Shown here: piece after piece, positions 37,155-45,448 of the stretch
Numbering within the stretch: the first letter of the stretch is position 1
How the letters are laid out: the number at the start of each line of letters is the position of its first letter
DNA from: Sphingobium sufflavum
GTDB taxonomy: Bacteria > Pseudomonadota > Alphaproteobacteria > Sphingomonadales > Sphingomonadaceae
DNA length: 64,000 bases
Direction: 5' to 3'
Assembly: GCF_021403115.1 (NCBI RefSeq)
Contig: NZ_JAJSSH010000004.1
Coordinates: forward strand, 124,001 to 188,000
Notes under the pieces: generated by a model
Database searches by the model: none
The model's input: the letters and a program-made list of their open reading frames with translations, nothing else
Told to the model about the DNA's origin: nothing
Made by a program: the position numbers and the translations under genes

Positions 37155-37493
37155 TCAGCGTTGCTTCTTGGCCGTGGTCGCGGTGAAATCCGGGTCTTTG
37201 TTCGCGACCCAGTCGACAAATTTCCGCACACCGGGATGGGCCAGCAGACCCTCCACATCCATGCCGTGGCGCTGAAGTTCGGAATTGGTGAAATTGGCGA
37301 CCAGCGTCTGCTGGCATATGGGGTGCATGGGCACGACATCCCGCCCGCCCCGGCTTTTGGGAACCGGATGGTGCCAGACGATGCTCTTGCCGGTGGGTCG
37401 GCCACACAGCCAGCAGGGCACGACCGCTGCGGGCGGCTCATCCTGCGGGTACAGGCTTTCATAGGAACCATGTCTGGAATGTTTGCGAGCCAT
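37155..37493 (-). CDS. HNH-type small protein
   Basis: The 112-residue protein starts MARKHSRHGSYESLYPQ. It has a zinc-binding HNH-like core: CWLCGRPTGKSIVWHHPVPK, then HPICQQTLVANFTNSEL. This follows the CxxC, HH and HxxC pattern of HNH nucleases. It ends in a Lys-rich tail. The start at 37493 is preceded by AGGTAG. Such short HNH proteins are common in sphingomonads; a DNA-processing role is likely but untested. Confidence 0.72.
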   Translation of the reverse strand: MARKHSRHGSYESLYPQDEPPAAVVPCWLCGRPTGKSIVWHHPVPKSRGGRDVVPMHPICQQTLVANFTNSELQRHGMDVEGLLAHPGVRKFVDWVANKDPDFTATTAKKQR

Positions 37494-37768
37494 GTCTCTA
37501 CCTGAACTGCCGGATTGCACGGCCCGCCTATATCGACGATGCTGGCAATCCCACACATAATATGCGCCAACAGCCTTGACCGCTCTGCGTGTGTGCGGGA
37601 TGCAGAAACGCGTTGACCGAAAGGCATGGGACCAACCCCCTCCACGGGTCCGGCTCCATCCAAACGCTTGCCAGCACGGTCGAAACATGACCATGACCGT
37701 ACAGATCAGCGCGTGACGGACGCCGACCTGGCCAACACCGCGACTGATTTCAACCTGACAGGAAATTT

Positions 37769-37891
37769 ATGGGCAAGCTTCGTACTGCCAACAAGCGTCA
37801 TTTGCGCGCGCTCGCCTTTGCCGTGCAGGAACGCCGTCGCGCCACCGCAGCTGCCGTCACCCCTATCGAGCCGGTGGATGCGAGCCGCTGA
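37769..37891 (+). CDS. Tiny basic protein (40 aa)
   Basis: A 41-codon frame reads MGKLRTANKRHLRALAFAVQ and then ERRRATAAAVTPIEPVDASR. The N-terminal half is strongly basic and could bind nucleic acid. ACAGGA lies 5-10 bases before the ATG. Short MGKLxxANKRH-type proteins recur in related genomes as far as I recall, which is why I accept it. It precedes the spermidine-synthase-like gene by 26 bases and may be cotranscribed with it. Confidence 0.55.
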   Translation: MGKLRTANKRHLRALAFAVQERRRATAAAVTPIEPVDASR

Positions 37892-37917
37892 ACGCATATA
37901 ATCAGCCAGCGCCTTCG

Positions 37918-38604
37918 GTGCCTAGGGCCACCCCCGCTCATCCCGTCACCATCGTCGATGTTGCGGATCTGCCGGGCGGCGGCCATTTGCACCTTCTCCA
38001 GTGCGGCGACGCCTTTTCGATCCAGTTCGGCGACGACGAACTGATGGGTAGCGAGGTTCGGCACTCCGAGCAGGCGCTCGCCGAACTGGCATGCTGGCGA
38101 CTGGATGGCCGGGATGGCACGGTGCTCATTGGCGGGCTGGGCATGGGCTTCACGCTCGGCGCGGCGCTTGAAGTGCTGTCGCCCGACTCGACAGTGGTGG
38201 TTGCAGAGCTTGTGCCGACGGTCATCACATGGGCGCGGGGACCGCTGGCGCATATATTCGGGGACCATCTTGCCGACAGGCGTGTCTCGATCAAGGTCAG
38301 CGATGTTCATGACGTCATCAGCGGGACGGTCGATCATTTCGACGTCATCATGCTCGATGTTGACAACGGCCCTGACGGTTTCCTCCAACCCCTCAACGAT
38401 CGCCTCTACTGCAATTGGGGACTACAGGCCGCCTATCGCGCCCTGCGGCCCAGAGGCGTTCTTGCCATCTGGTCGGCCTATGCGGATGCGGCCTTTGTGA
38501 CGCGCCTGGAGAACGCCGGGTTCAGCGTCGAGGAAATCAGCATGCCCGCCAACAGGGATGGGGATGGCCTGCATTTCATCTGGCTCGCGTCGAAACCCGT
38601 CTGA
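37918..38604 (+). CDS. Spermidine-synthase-like protein
   Basis: The 228-residue protein has a class I methyltransferase fold of the spermidine-synthase group: LIGGLGMGFTLGAALEVL (nucleotide-binding loop), VVVAELVPTVITWARG and FDVIMLDVDNGPDGFL. The N-terminal beta domain of true polyamine synthases is short, so substrate and activity are uncertain. The start is GTG at 37918 without a clear ribosome binding site; translation may be coupled to the small gene upstream. Confidence 0.7.
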   Translation: MPRATPAHPVTIVDVADLPGGGHLHLLQCGDAFSIQFGDDELMGSEVRHSEQALAELACWRLDGRDGTVLIGGLGMGFTLGAALEVLSPDSTVVVAELVPTVITWARGPLAHIFGDHLADRRVSIKVSDVHDVISGTVDHFDVIMLDVDNGPDGFLQPLNDRLYCNWGLQAAYRALRPRGVLAIWSAYADAAFVTRLENAGFSVEEISMPANRDGDGLHFIWLASKPV

Positions 38605-38707
38605 CTGTGCAAACGTCACCGAACCGATCGATGGCTAAGGAAATCGGATAGCCCAGCCCCCCTCATCGTTGCCCATGCCGAAGCCCGTCGACAGCGCATC
38701 AGCAGGG

Positions 38708-38813
38708 CGTCGTCAGACCTGACGACGTGAACGGCTCCGCTGGCGTCACGCACCTACGCCATCAGGATGACATACCGGCACGGCCTTCACCCCGGAACTA
38801 TCCTGCTCCGGGG
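38708..38813. terminator. Two hairpins between convergent genes
   Basis: CGTCGTCAG/CTGACGACG (38708-38716 and 38719-38727) and CCCCGGA/TCCGGGG (38790-38796 and 38807-38813, loop of 10) lie between the plus-strand gene ending at 38604 and the minus-strand gene ending at 38837. They probably separate the two converging transcripts. Neither has a good T-run. Confidence 0.4.
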
Positions 38814-38836
38814 TTCGTCCGCCAGTCAGGCCCCAC

Positions 38837-39058
38837 CTACCACTGGCGCGCCTGATAGAAAGCAGACCGCTTGACGGGTCCGGCGATCAAATGCGCCTTG
38901 GCCTTGAGGCGGAGGATGTCAGAACCCTCCTGCGTCCGGCAGACGATATGGACGCCGCCTTCCGGCAATGGCTCCACCACGCTGATCTCCACGCCCAGTT
39001 CGGCACATTTGGCGACAGCATCGTCTTCGGAAATCGACAGGTTCATTGCGCGGCTCAT
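38837..39058 (-). CDS. Small hypothetical protein (73 aa)
   Basis: The 73-residue protein starts MSRAMNLSISEDDAVAKCAE and contains ISVVEPLPEGGVHIVCRT, then DILRLKAKAHLIAG. The start at 39058 is supported by GGAGA 7 bases upstream; a longer frame reaching 39184 has no such site. There is no membrane span. The function is not recognised. Confidence 0.55.
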   Translation of the reverse strand: MSRAMNLSISEDDAVAKCAELGVEISVVEPLPEGGVHIVCRTQEGSDILRLKAKAHLIAGPVKRSAFYQARQW

Positions 39059-39457
39059 ACTAGTTCTCCGGGATAGCGACGGGATGTCGCGCCATGACGA
39101 CTCTATGGTTTTTTGACGCATGGTCTTGGCGTAGCGCGATAGGCGGAGGGACGAACTATTTGGTCCACCCCCTTTTTTCAGCAACCCGTGCCGCGCAGCC
39201 GAGATAATGTTTCCGAGCCATCATCGCCCCAATCGGGGACAGCGGCTTCGATACGACGTACGATAAAGCGGTCGTGGAGGGGGCGAGATATCATGGAGGC
39301 GCTGTCCTGCCGCTGGGCCGCGACGAAATCGTCGCTTTCACAAGCGGGGAGCCAGCGCTGCCGATTTGTGAGCTGGCAGTCCACGGACAGAGCGCCAATA
39401 GCTATGATATGGGCATCAGATGCCGCGGAAACAAGGCTTGGAAGGCAACCGACCAAA
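39059..39457. other. Spacer of about 400 bases, no firm gene
   Basis: A plus-strand frame around 39230-39500 reads GFDTTYDKAVVEGARYHGGA and looks protein-like in composition, but it lacks a start codon with a ribosome binding site and overlaps the end of the antiporter gene. It may be a decayed small gene. Nothing else is supported here. Confidence 0.3.
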
Positions 39458-41092
39458 CTAGGTCCGAAAGCGTACCTCCAGAAAATCCAGTTCGCGTATG
39501 AGCTTCTGCGCGACTTCGCTTCCTATCGAACGATTGCGAGCCATCAGGAATATCGCATCCCGTTCGGCCTTCAGCCCCGCCAGCCGCAGGTCGCGCTCCA
39601 CCAGCGCATATTTGCGCGTCTCATGCGTGTCGCCGCTCTGCTGAATACGGCTGTCGATCTTCTCCCGATACAGGTCCATGATGCGGGCGCCAGCGGCGGC
39701 ATAGACGTCGACATCCTTGCGTCCCTCCGCCAGTTGATGCTGCACATTCTCGATCGCGCTGATTGCGGCCTGCGCCGCTGCGACACGCGCTTCATCCTCT
39801 TCCGCCTGTCTGGATGGCTCTGCCGGCATGGTCAGCCCGCGCAGTAGCAGGGGCAGGCCAATGCTCGCCAGGACCAGCGAGACGATGATGACGCCCGCCG
39901 CCAGAAAGATCGCCAGGTCGCGCGCGGGAAAGGCAGTCCCATCCGTCATCGTCAACGGGATGGTGAGCACGCCCGCCAGCGTGATCGCCCCGCGCACACC
40001 GGCAAAGGACATTGCGGCCACCAGCCGCCAGTCGGGCCGACGATAGGGCACGTCGTCGCGCGCCCGGAACAGGGTCAGCCGGAAGGAGACCCACACCCAT
40101 GCAAAGCGCAGCGCGGCCAGCGCCAGCATGATCGCCACGACATAGAGGCCAAGCCACCACGGGTTGGTGTGATTGGTCAGGCGCACCGTCTGCCTGGCGG
40201 CGGCGAGGATTCCCGGCAATTGTTCGCCCAGCAGCACGAAGATGATGCCGTTGAGCGCGAACTGGAGGGTATCCCACACCGAATTGCGACGCATGCGTGT
40301 AGCGGGCAATGCTTGCCGTGTTATCTCGGCAAATGTCATCGTCACGCCTGCGGCGACGGCGGCGAGGATGCCGGAGCAATGGAGATGCTCCGCCAATATA
40401 TAGGCGGCGAACGGGATGAGGACGCTGATGAGGATCTGCGACCCTATATCCTCGCCAAACCTCTCGGATATCCATGCCTTTGCCCGCGTGACCGCTAGTG
40501 TCACGGCGACGCCGATAGCCAGCCCTCCGATGGCCAGCCATAGAAAGGTTAGGCTCGCCTCACCGACGGAGAAGCTTCCCGTCAGCGCCGCCGCAATGGC
40601 GAAGCGCAGGCACACCAGACCGGATGCGTCGTTGAGGAGAGATTCGCCTTCCAAGATATGCATCATCCGCTTGGGGATGGGCACGCGCGCTGCGATGGCG
40701 GACACCGCGATGGGGTCGGTGGGCGAGATCACCGCCGCCAGTGCGAAGCAGACTGCCAGCGGCATGGCGGGAATGAGCCAGTCGATGAAGAAGCCGACGC
40801 CCACGACCGTCAGGAGGACCAGACCCAGTGCCAGTTCGAAGACGGTGGCGACATCCTTCAGCAGTTCATCCTTGGGAATACGCCAGCCGTCCAGAAACAG
40901 AAGGGGCGGAAGGAAGAGCAGCAGAAAGAGTTCCGGGTCGAGCGCCACACGCAGATTGGAGACGAGCCCGATCAGGAAACCCAGCGCAATCTGGACCAGC
41001 GGCGTTGGCAGGCCGATAGGCAACATGCGCGAAATAGCGCCGCTGACGACAACCGCCACCAGCAATATCAGGATGATCGAGACCGTTTCCAA
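39458..41092 (-). CDS. Na+/H+ antiporter, CPA1 family
   Basis: The 544-residue membrane protein has about 12 hydrophobic helices, a conserved ISPTDPIAVSAI motif (ion-binding Asp), LEGESLLNDASGL, and FAGVRGAITLAGVL. A ~100-residue cytoplasmic tail (EDEARVAAAQAAISAIENVQ) with coiled-coil character ends the protein. It exchanges Na+ or K+ for H+ across the inner membrane. I place the start at a TTG (41092) with GGAG 7 bases upstream, because the first helix follows directly; an ATG at 41188 adds 32 non-family residues. Confidence 0.85.
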   Translation of the reverse strand: METVSIILILLVAVVVSGAISRMLPIGLPTPLVQIALGFLIGLVSNLRVALDPELFLLLFLPPLLFLDGWRIPKDELLKDVATVFELALGLVLLTVVGVGFFIDWLIPAMPLAVCFALAAVISPTDPIAVSAIAARVPIPKRMMHILEGESLLNDASGLVCLRFAIAAALTGSFSVGEASLTFLWLAIGGLAIGVAVTLAVTRAKAWISERFGEDIGSQILISVLIPFAAYILAEHLHCSGILAAVAAGVTMTFAEITRQALPATRMRRNSVWDTLQFALNGIIFVLLGEQLPGILAAARQTVRLTNHTNPWWLGLYVVAIMLALAALRFAWVWVSFRLTLFRARDDVPYRRPDWRLVAAMSFAGVRGAITLAGVLTIPLTMTDGTAFPARDLAIFLAAGVIIVSLVLASIGLPLLLRGLTMPAEPSRQAEEDEARVAAAQAAISAIENVQHQLAEGRKDVDVYAAAGARIMDLYREKIDSRIQQSGDTHETRKYALVERDLRLAGLKAERDAIFLMARNRSIGSEVAQKLIRELDFLEVRFRT

Positions 41093-41364
41093 GCAGGCGC
41101 TCCGTGGAAGTGGGGGAGAGGGGACGCAGCGCCCGTGAGAACTCGCGCTGACCGGGATACCCATCCATCCGCACGGGGTCATCCCCAATTTGGAAGACGA
41201 CCGCTTTCGGGCAACGCTATTCCTGATTGCCGGTCCGCCTGCCGGGACGCAGGAACCGGATCAGGGCTGGTCCCTTGTCCACCATGATCGAACGGTTGCG
41301 CCGATCCTGCACCCCTCCGATCTGACGACCACCCTGTCGGTCAGGCTGGAGCCATCTCCCTCGA

Positions 41365-43728
41365 TCAAAAACGGGCGTTGACGTTGATCCAGTAATTTCG
41401 CGCCCTGTCCTTGTTGTTATAATGGTCCTGAAAACTCGCCACCCATGCTCCGTTCACCCGCGCGAAGCTGGTGTCGTAGGAGGTGAAGTCCCTGTTCAGC
41501 AGGTTGTTGACCCGGCCCCCGATAGTGAGGAAGTCCGTCACCCGATATTGCGCGCCCAGGTTCAAGATGGAATAGCCGCGGAAATACAGGAACTCACGGG
41601 TCAGCGTGTCGACGCCGCGATACCGGCGGGAGCGTGTCTCCCCCATCAACTGCGCGCTCAACCGTTCCGTCACCTTCCAGTCGATAGTCGCGTTCGCCAT
41701 ATGCTTGGCGGTCTGCGTCAGCGGACGCCCCTGCTCCGTACCGCTCAACTGCTTGCTGTCGGTCAGCGTATAGTTGGCGCGCAGGCCCAGTCCGCCGATG
41801 ATCTGAAGCCTGCCCGCCGCCTCCAGTCCGCGAATACGCGCCTTATCGATATTGACCGGCTGCGAGATGGTTCCACCCAAGCCCAGCACATCATAATAGG
41901 GGCCGAGATTGGCGCAGGGCCGCACAAAGCCGGTGACAGCGCAGGGCGCGACCGTCTGCGACGCGACTTTGTCGCGGAAATCATTCTGGAAGACGGTGAC
42001 GTTGATGCCGCTCTGCGGCGTTGGGTTCCAGTAAACGGCCAGTTCGCTGTTGACGCTGGTCTCCGGTTTCAGGAACGGGTTGCCGATCATCGGCGATGTT
42101 CCCTGCCCGCCGAAACCGCGGATGCCGTCATACAGGTCGGTGGTCTTGGGCGTCTTGAACCCGGTGCTGATGCCGCCCTTGATGGTCAGCGTCGGAGAGG
42201 CGGTGAAAACCGCATAGAGGCGCGGGCTGAACCGGCCACCGAACAGCGCATGCCGGTCGTAGCGGATGCCCGCCGTAATGGTCAGCGGGCCAAAGGGCGT
42301 CCAGTTGTCCTCCGCAAAGAGCGACCATTGCTTCTGGTCCTGCACCGCGTCCACGCCGCCTTGGCTGGCTTCCAGGCCAAAGACGCCGTCGTTCAGCTCG
42401 CCCCGAATCCACTGGCCGCCGAGGACGAAGCGATGCTCGCCCGCGAAGCCTTCGACCGGAATGGTGAAGCGGGCGTCCAGCGTATATTGCTTGCTATCGA
42501 GCGCGCGGGCCGGACGCGGCAGGAATGTCTCCGCCGCGATCGCGCGCCGCTGCGCCGCGGTCAGCCCGGCATAGGCGCCGGTGCCGTTCCACATCTGCTG
42601 GAGCAGCAGCCGTTCCGCTACGGAGAAGGGCATGGTCCGCCCCTTGTTCTTCGTATCGACATAGGCGAGCGAGACGAAGCTGGTGCCGAAACCCCAGTCG
42701 CCCTGATGCGTCACCGCCCAGTTGAGGCGGTCGAACACCTGCTCCTCGGTGTATCCAACGCGCGGCTGGACGACGCCGCCGGTCGCGCGCCAGATGCTGT
42801 CTATCCCGTCGAGCGTGCCGAGCGGATAGCTGATCGCGCCGTTCGCGTCCGTGGTGGAGCGATTATCATACACCTGCCGCGAGTAGTCGAAGTCCAGCAT
42901 CAGGCTCTGGTTGGGGGTCGGCGTCCAGGTCAGCGTGCCGCCGATGCTCTTGTTGGTGTTGTCCACCGTCTTGCCGCCGCCGCCAAAGCCCAGCTCGCGG
43001 AGGTGGATGCCGCCGTCAGGATCGGTAGCGGGCGCGAATTCAGGGTTGGAGGCACGGCGCTTATAGAGAGAGCCGCGCAGGGCGACGCCGACCACGCCGG
43101 GGATGATCGGCCCGCGCAGCGCCACATCCAGCGTGGTGTCGGTGCCAAACTGGCTATCGTCCTGAATGGTCTGCCCGATCGTGGCCGAACCGGACCAGCG
43201 TTGGGACACTTTCTTGGTGATGATGTTGATGACGCCGCCCAGCGCATCCGCGCCATAGAGGGTCGATGCCGGGCCGCGGATGACCTCCATGCGGTCGATC
43301 GTGTCGAGCGGCGGGATATGATTGAACTGGTTGCCGCCAAAGCTGTTGGGATAGATATCGCCATGGTTGTTCTGGCGCTTTCCGTCGATCAAGATCAACG
43401 TATAGTCTGAACCCATACCGCGCAGACTGATCGTCCGCTGGCCCGTCTTGTCCGACGTCTCGCCGACATCTACGCCTTCCAGATCGCGCACCGCGTCGAT
43501 CAGGGTCGTGTAGGGGCGCTGCTTGAGGACTTCGGCGGTGATGACACTGATGCTGGCCGGTGCGTCGGTGATCTTCTGTTCATAGCCTGCTGCGGTGACG
43601 ACGATATCGCTGCCGGTGATGCTGTTCCGATCTTCCGCCGCCATGGCAAGCGAACCGGCGGTCATCGCCACGACAGCAACGCCTGCACACAGGAAAGCAC
43701 GGCGCACGCCATGGCCAGAAATCATCAT
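41365..43728 (-). CDS. TonB-dependent receptor (FepA/colicin-receptor-like)
   Basis: The 787-residue outer-membrane transporter has a signal peptide (CAGVAVVAMTAGSLAMA), a TonB-box region (SDIVVTAAGYEQ), and a plug domain (ISVITAEVLKQRPYTTLID, RGMGSDYTLILIDGKRQN, MEVIRGPASTLYGADALGG). A 22-strand barrel ends in Phe (YWINVNARF). No STN domain is present, so it is not a sigma-signalling receptor. It probably imports a catecholate-type ferric siderophore. A good Fur box lies 18 bases before its start. It is the only intact iron receptor in the window. Confidence 0.9.
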   Translation of the reverse strand: MMISGHGVRRAFLCAGVAVVAMTAGSLAMAAEDRNSITGSDIVVTAAGYEQKITDAPASISVITAEVLKQRPYTTLIDAVRDLEGVDVGETSDKTGQRTISLRGMGSDYTLILIDGKRQNNHGDIYPNSFGGNQFNHIPPLDTIDRMEVIRGPASTLYGADALGGVINIITKKVSQRWSGSATIGQTIQDDSQFGTDTTLDVALRGPIIPGVVGVALRGSLYKRRASNPEFAPATDPDGGIHLRELGFGGGGKTVDNTNKSIGGTLTWTPTPNQSLMLDFDYSRQVYDNRSTTDANGAISYPLGTLDGIDSIWRATGGVVQPRVGYTEEQVFDRLNWAVTHQGDWGFGTSFVSLAYVDTKNKGRTMPFSVAERLLLQQMWNGTGAYAGLTAAQRRAIAAETFLPRPARALDSKQYTLDARFTIPVEGFAGEHRFVLGGQWIRGELNDGVFGLEASQGGVDAVQDQKQWSLFAEDNWTPFGPLTITAGIRYDRHALFGGRFSPRLYAVFTASPTLTIKGGISTGFKTPKTTDLYDGIRGFGGQGTSPMIGNPFLKPETSVNSELAVYWNPTPQSGINVTVFQNDFRDKVASQTVAPCAVTGFVRPCANLGPYYDVLGLGGTISQPVNIDKARIRGLEAAGRLQIIGGLGLRANYTLTDSKQLSGTEQGRPLTQTAKHMANATIDWKVTERLSAQLMGETRSRRYRGVDTLTREFLYFRGYSILNLGAQYRVTDFLTIGGRVNNLLNRDFTSYDTSFARVNGAWVASFQDHYNNKDRARNYWINVNARF

Positions 43729-43745
43729 TGATAAAGCCCTCGATT

Positions 43746-43764
43746 GATAATGCTATCGATTCTC
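43746..43764. promoter_or_regulatory. Fur box upstream of the TonB receptor
   Basis: GATAATGCTATCGATTCTC matches 14 of 19 positions of the classic Fur consensus GATAATGATAATCATTATC. It lies 18-36 bases before the receptor ATG, a normal position for iron repression. It is framed by a perfect 9-bp inverted repeat (CCCTCGATT 43737-43745 and AATCGAGGG 43767-43775). Confidence 0.6.
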
Positions 43765-43775
43765 AAAATCGAGGG

Positions 43776-44479
43776 CGCTTTAGGTATGCGTCGTCAAAAT
43801 GGTCAATGCTTGGCGTTCAATCGAGCGATTCAGACATAATTTATAACGAAATTATGTCTGAATTTTTCTATTATTATACCAGATTGTGTCTATTTTGTTA
43901 TTTTCATGTCTTTATTTTCATTTTGCTTTATCGATTGAAGATATTTGATTGCAGAACTCACACCTTTCCGCAGTTATAACACGGACCCCGCACGGCAAAT
44001 CCACACTATGAGGGGTGCCATCCACACCAGCCTGCCTTTCAGGCACAGCCAACAAGCAACGGCCGCTCGCGCATGTCACCACTCCTGCTCCGCCTCCATC
44101 AGCCCGGAATCAGGTAACTGCCCCTATCGGGACACAAAGGAGAAGGACGGACGATCCTTTCGTCCGACCCCATCCCGATTATTTTTCCGTCAGCGTAGCT
44201 GCTACAATCGCCGAGCAGCCTCGAATGCGCGTGCCGGAAAAGATGAAACCCAAAAGCAGATAGCGGTGAGCATCAATCCAGTGATCGAGAAAGCCACCTT
44301 ACTTTTGCCTCTCAATGTCATGGGCTTGGAGCCGCCATACCACCTAAAAATGCGCGCCCGACAATTGCATCTATTGCCCCATGGCCCTGTCCTGCTCCAT
44401 GGTTCAGCCCTCCTGATATTGTAACCATCTTCAGGTCCCTTTCCAGCCTACGCTTGTCGCGCAAGGATGAATCATCACT
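43776..44479. other. AT-rich spacer of about 700 bases
   Basis: No gene is supported between the TonB receptor and uppP. The first 200 bases are strikingly AT-rich and contain the strong hairpin at 43829-43868. A 7-bp stem CGGACGA/TCGTCCG sits at 44148-44166. The uppP promoter should lie in the last part. An 83-codon frame starting at 43728 overlaps the receptor start and looks spurious. Confidence 0.45.
43829..43868 (+). terminator. Strong intrinsic terminator without an upstream gene
   Basis: TTCAGACATAATTT (43829-43842) pairs perfectly with AAATTATGTCTGAA (43849-43862) around a 6-base loop and is followed by TTTTTC. The polarity means it would end a plus-strand transcript, but no plus-strand gene precedes it; the receptor gene runs the other way. 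It may end a short non-coding RNA that starts near the Fur box. Confidence 0.6.
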
Positions 44480-45280
44480 ATGGATCAGTCACTTACTGCT
44501 GTCATTCTGGGTATCGTCGAGGGATTGACCGAGTTCTTGCCCGTCTCCTCGACCGGTCACCTCATCCTCGCTACGGAACTACTCGGCTTTGATCCTGCGC
44601 GATGGGCAGTGTTCAACATCGCGATTCAGCCAGGCGCGATCCTGGCCATCGTCGTTCTCTATTGGAGGCTGTTCCTGGCGGTGCTGACCGGACTGGTCCG
44701 GCTCGACCCCACCGCGCTGCGTTTTGTCCGCAACCTGCTGCTCGCCTTCATCCCGGCGGTCGTGCTTGGCCTAGCCTTTGCCGATCAGATCGACGCGCTG
44801 CTGGAAAATGCGGTGGTGGTCGCCTGGTCCCTGATCATCGGCGGCGTCGCCATTCTGCTGGTCGAGCGGTTCGCCGTCACACAGCCCACGGACGGCGTTG
44901 CAGGCGTCAGCGCACGCACATCCGGCCTTGTCGGCCTGGTCCAGTGCCTGGCGATGATCCCCGGCGTCAGCCGGTCCGGCGCGACCATCCTGGGCGCGAT
45001 GAGTTTCGGCGTGGATCGCAAAACGGCGGCGGAATTCAGCTTCTTCCTCGCCATTCCGACACTGGTCGGCGCAACCGTGCTGCAACTGTTCAAGCATCGT
45101 GCCGATATATCCCCCAATGATTATGGGCTGATCGGCATCGGCTTTGTCGTCAGTTTCGTGGTCGCACTAGCCGTCATCAAAGCGTTTCTGAAGATCGTCA
45201 CCAAGCATGGCTTTGCGCCCTTTGCCTGGTATCGCATCGTCGCAGGCGCAAGTGCCCTGATCTGGCTGTCGATGAAATAG
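44480..45280 (+). CDS. uppP: Undecaprenyl-diphosphatase UppP (BacA)
   Basis: The 266-residue inner-membrane phosphatase recycles undecaprenyl pyrophosphate for peptidoglycan synthesis. The two active-site motifs are present: EGLTEFLPVSSTGHL (residues 14-28) and the PGVSRSG segment (near 158-164). It has about eight hydrophobic segments, and the length is normal. It is monocistronic, followed by a short hairpin TCGGT-CGC-ACCGA near 45310. Confidence 0.93.
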   Translation: MDQSLTAVILGIVEGLTEFLPVSSTGHLILATELLGFDPARWAVFNIAIQPGAILAIVVLYWRLFLAVLTGLVRLDPTALRFVRNLLLAFIPAVVLGLAFADQIDALLENAVVVAWSLIIGGVAILLVERFAVTQPTDGVAGVSARTSGLVGLVQCLAMIPGVSRSGATILGAMSFGVDRKTAAEFSFFLAIPTLVGATVLQLFKHRADISPNDYGLIGIGFVVSFVVALAVIKAFLKIVTKHGFAPFAWYRIVAGASALIWLSMK

Positions 45281-45448
45281 GGACGAAACGGAACTATTGA
45301 TGGCAACATCGGTCGCACCGACCGCAATTTACCGATATCGGCAAAGTTTTTAGGTCATCAAAACTTACCATATTGTCGGAAAGCGCGTGACGAATCGCGT
45401 TTCCGGCCTGATATTCCGTGCATTCCAGAACTTCGGGAGCAGCAGTTC

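Noticed and set aside
39230..39501. Plus-strand frame reading GFDTTYDKAVVEGARY
   Set aside because: It has protein-like composition but no credible start, and it overlaps the antiporter 3' end.
41422..43410. 662-codon plus-strand frame opposite the TonB receptor
   Set aside because: It is an antisense shadow with no family resemblance; the receptor on the minus strand is complete.
43728..43979. 83-codon plus-strand frame at the receptor start
   Set aside because: It overlaps the receptor start, crosses the Fur box and the terminator hairpin, and has no ribosome binding site.
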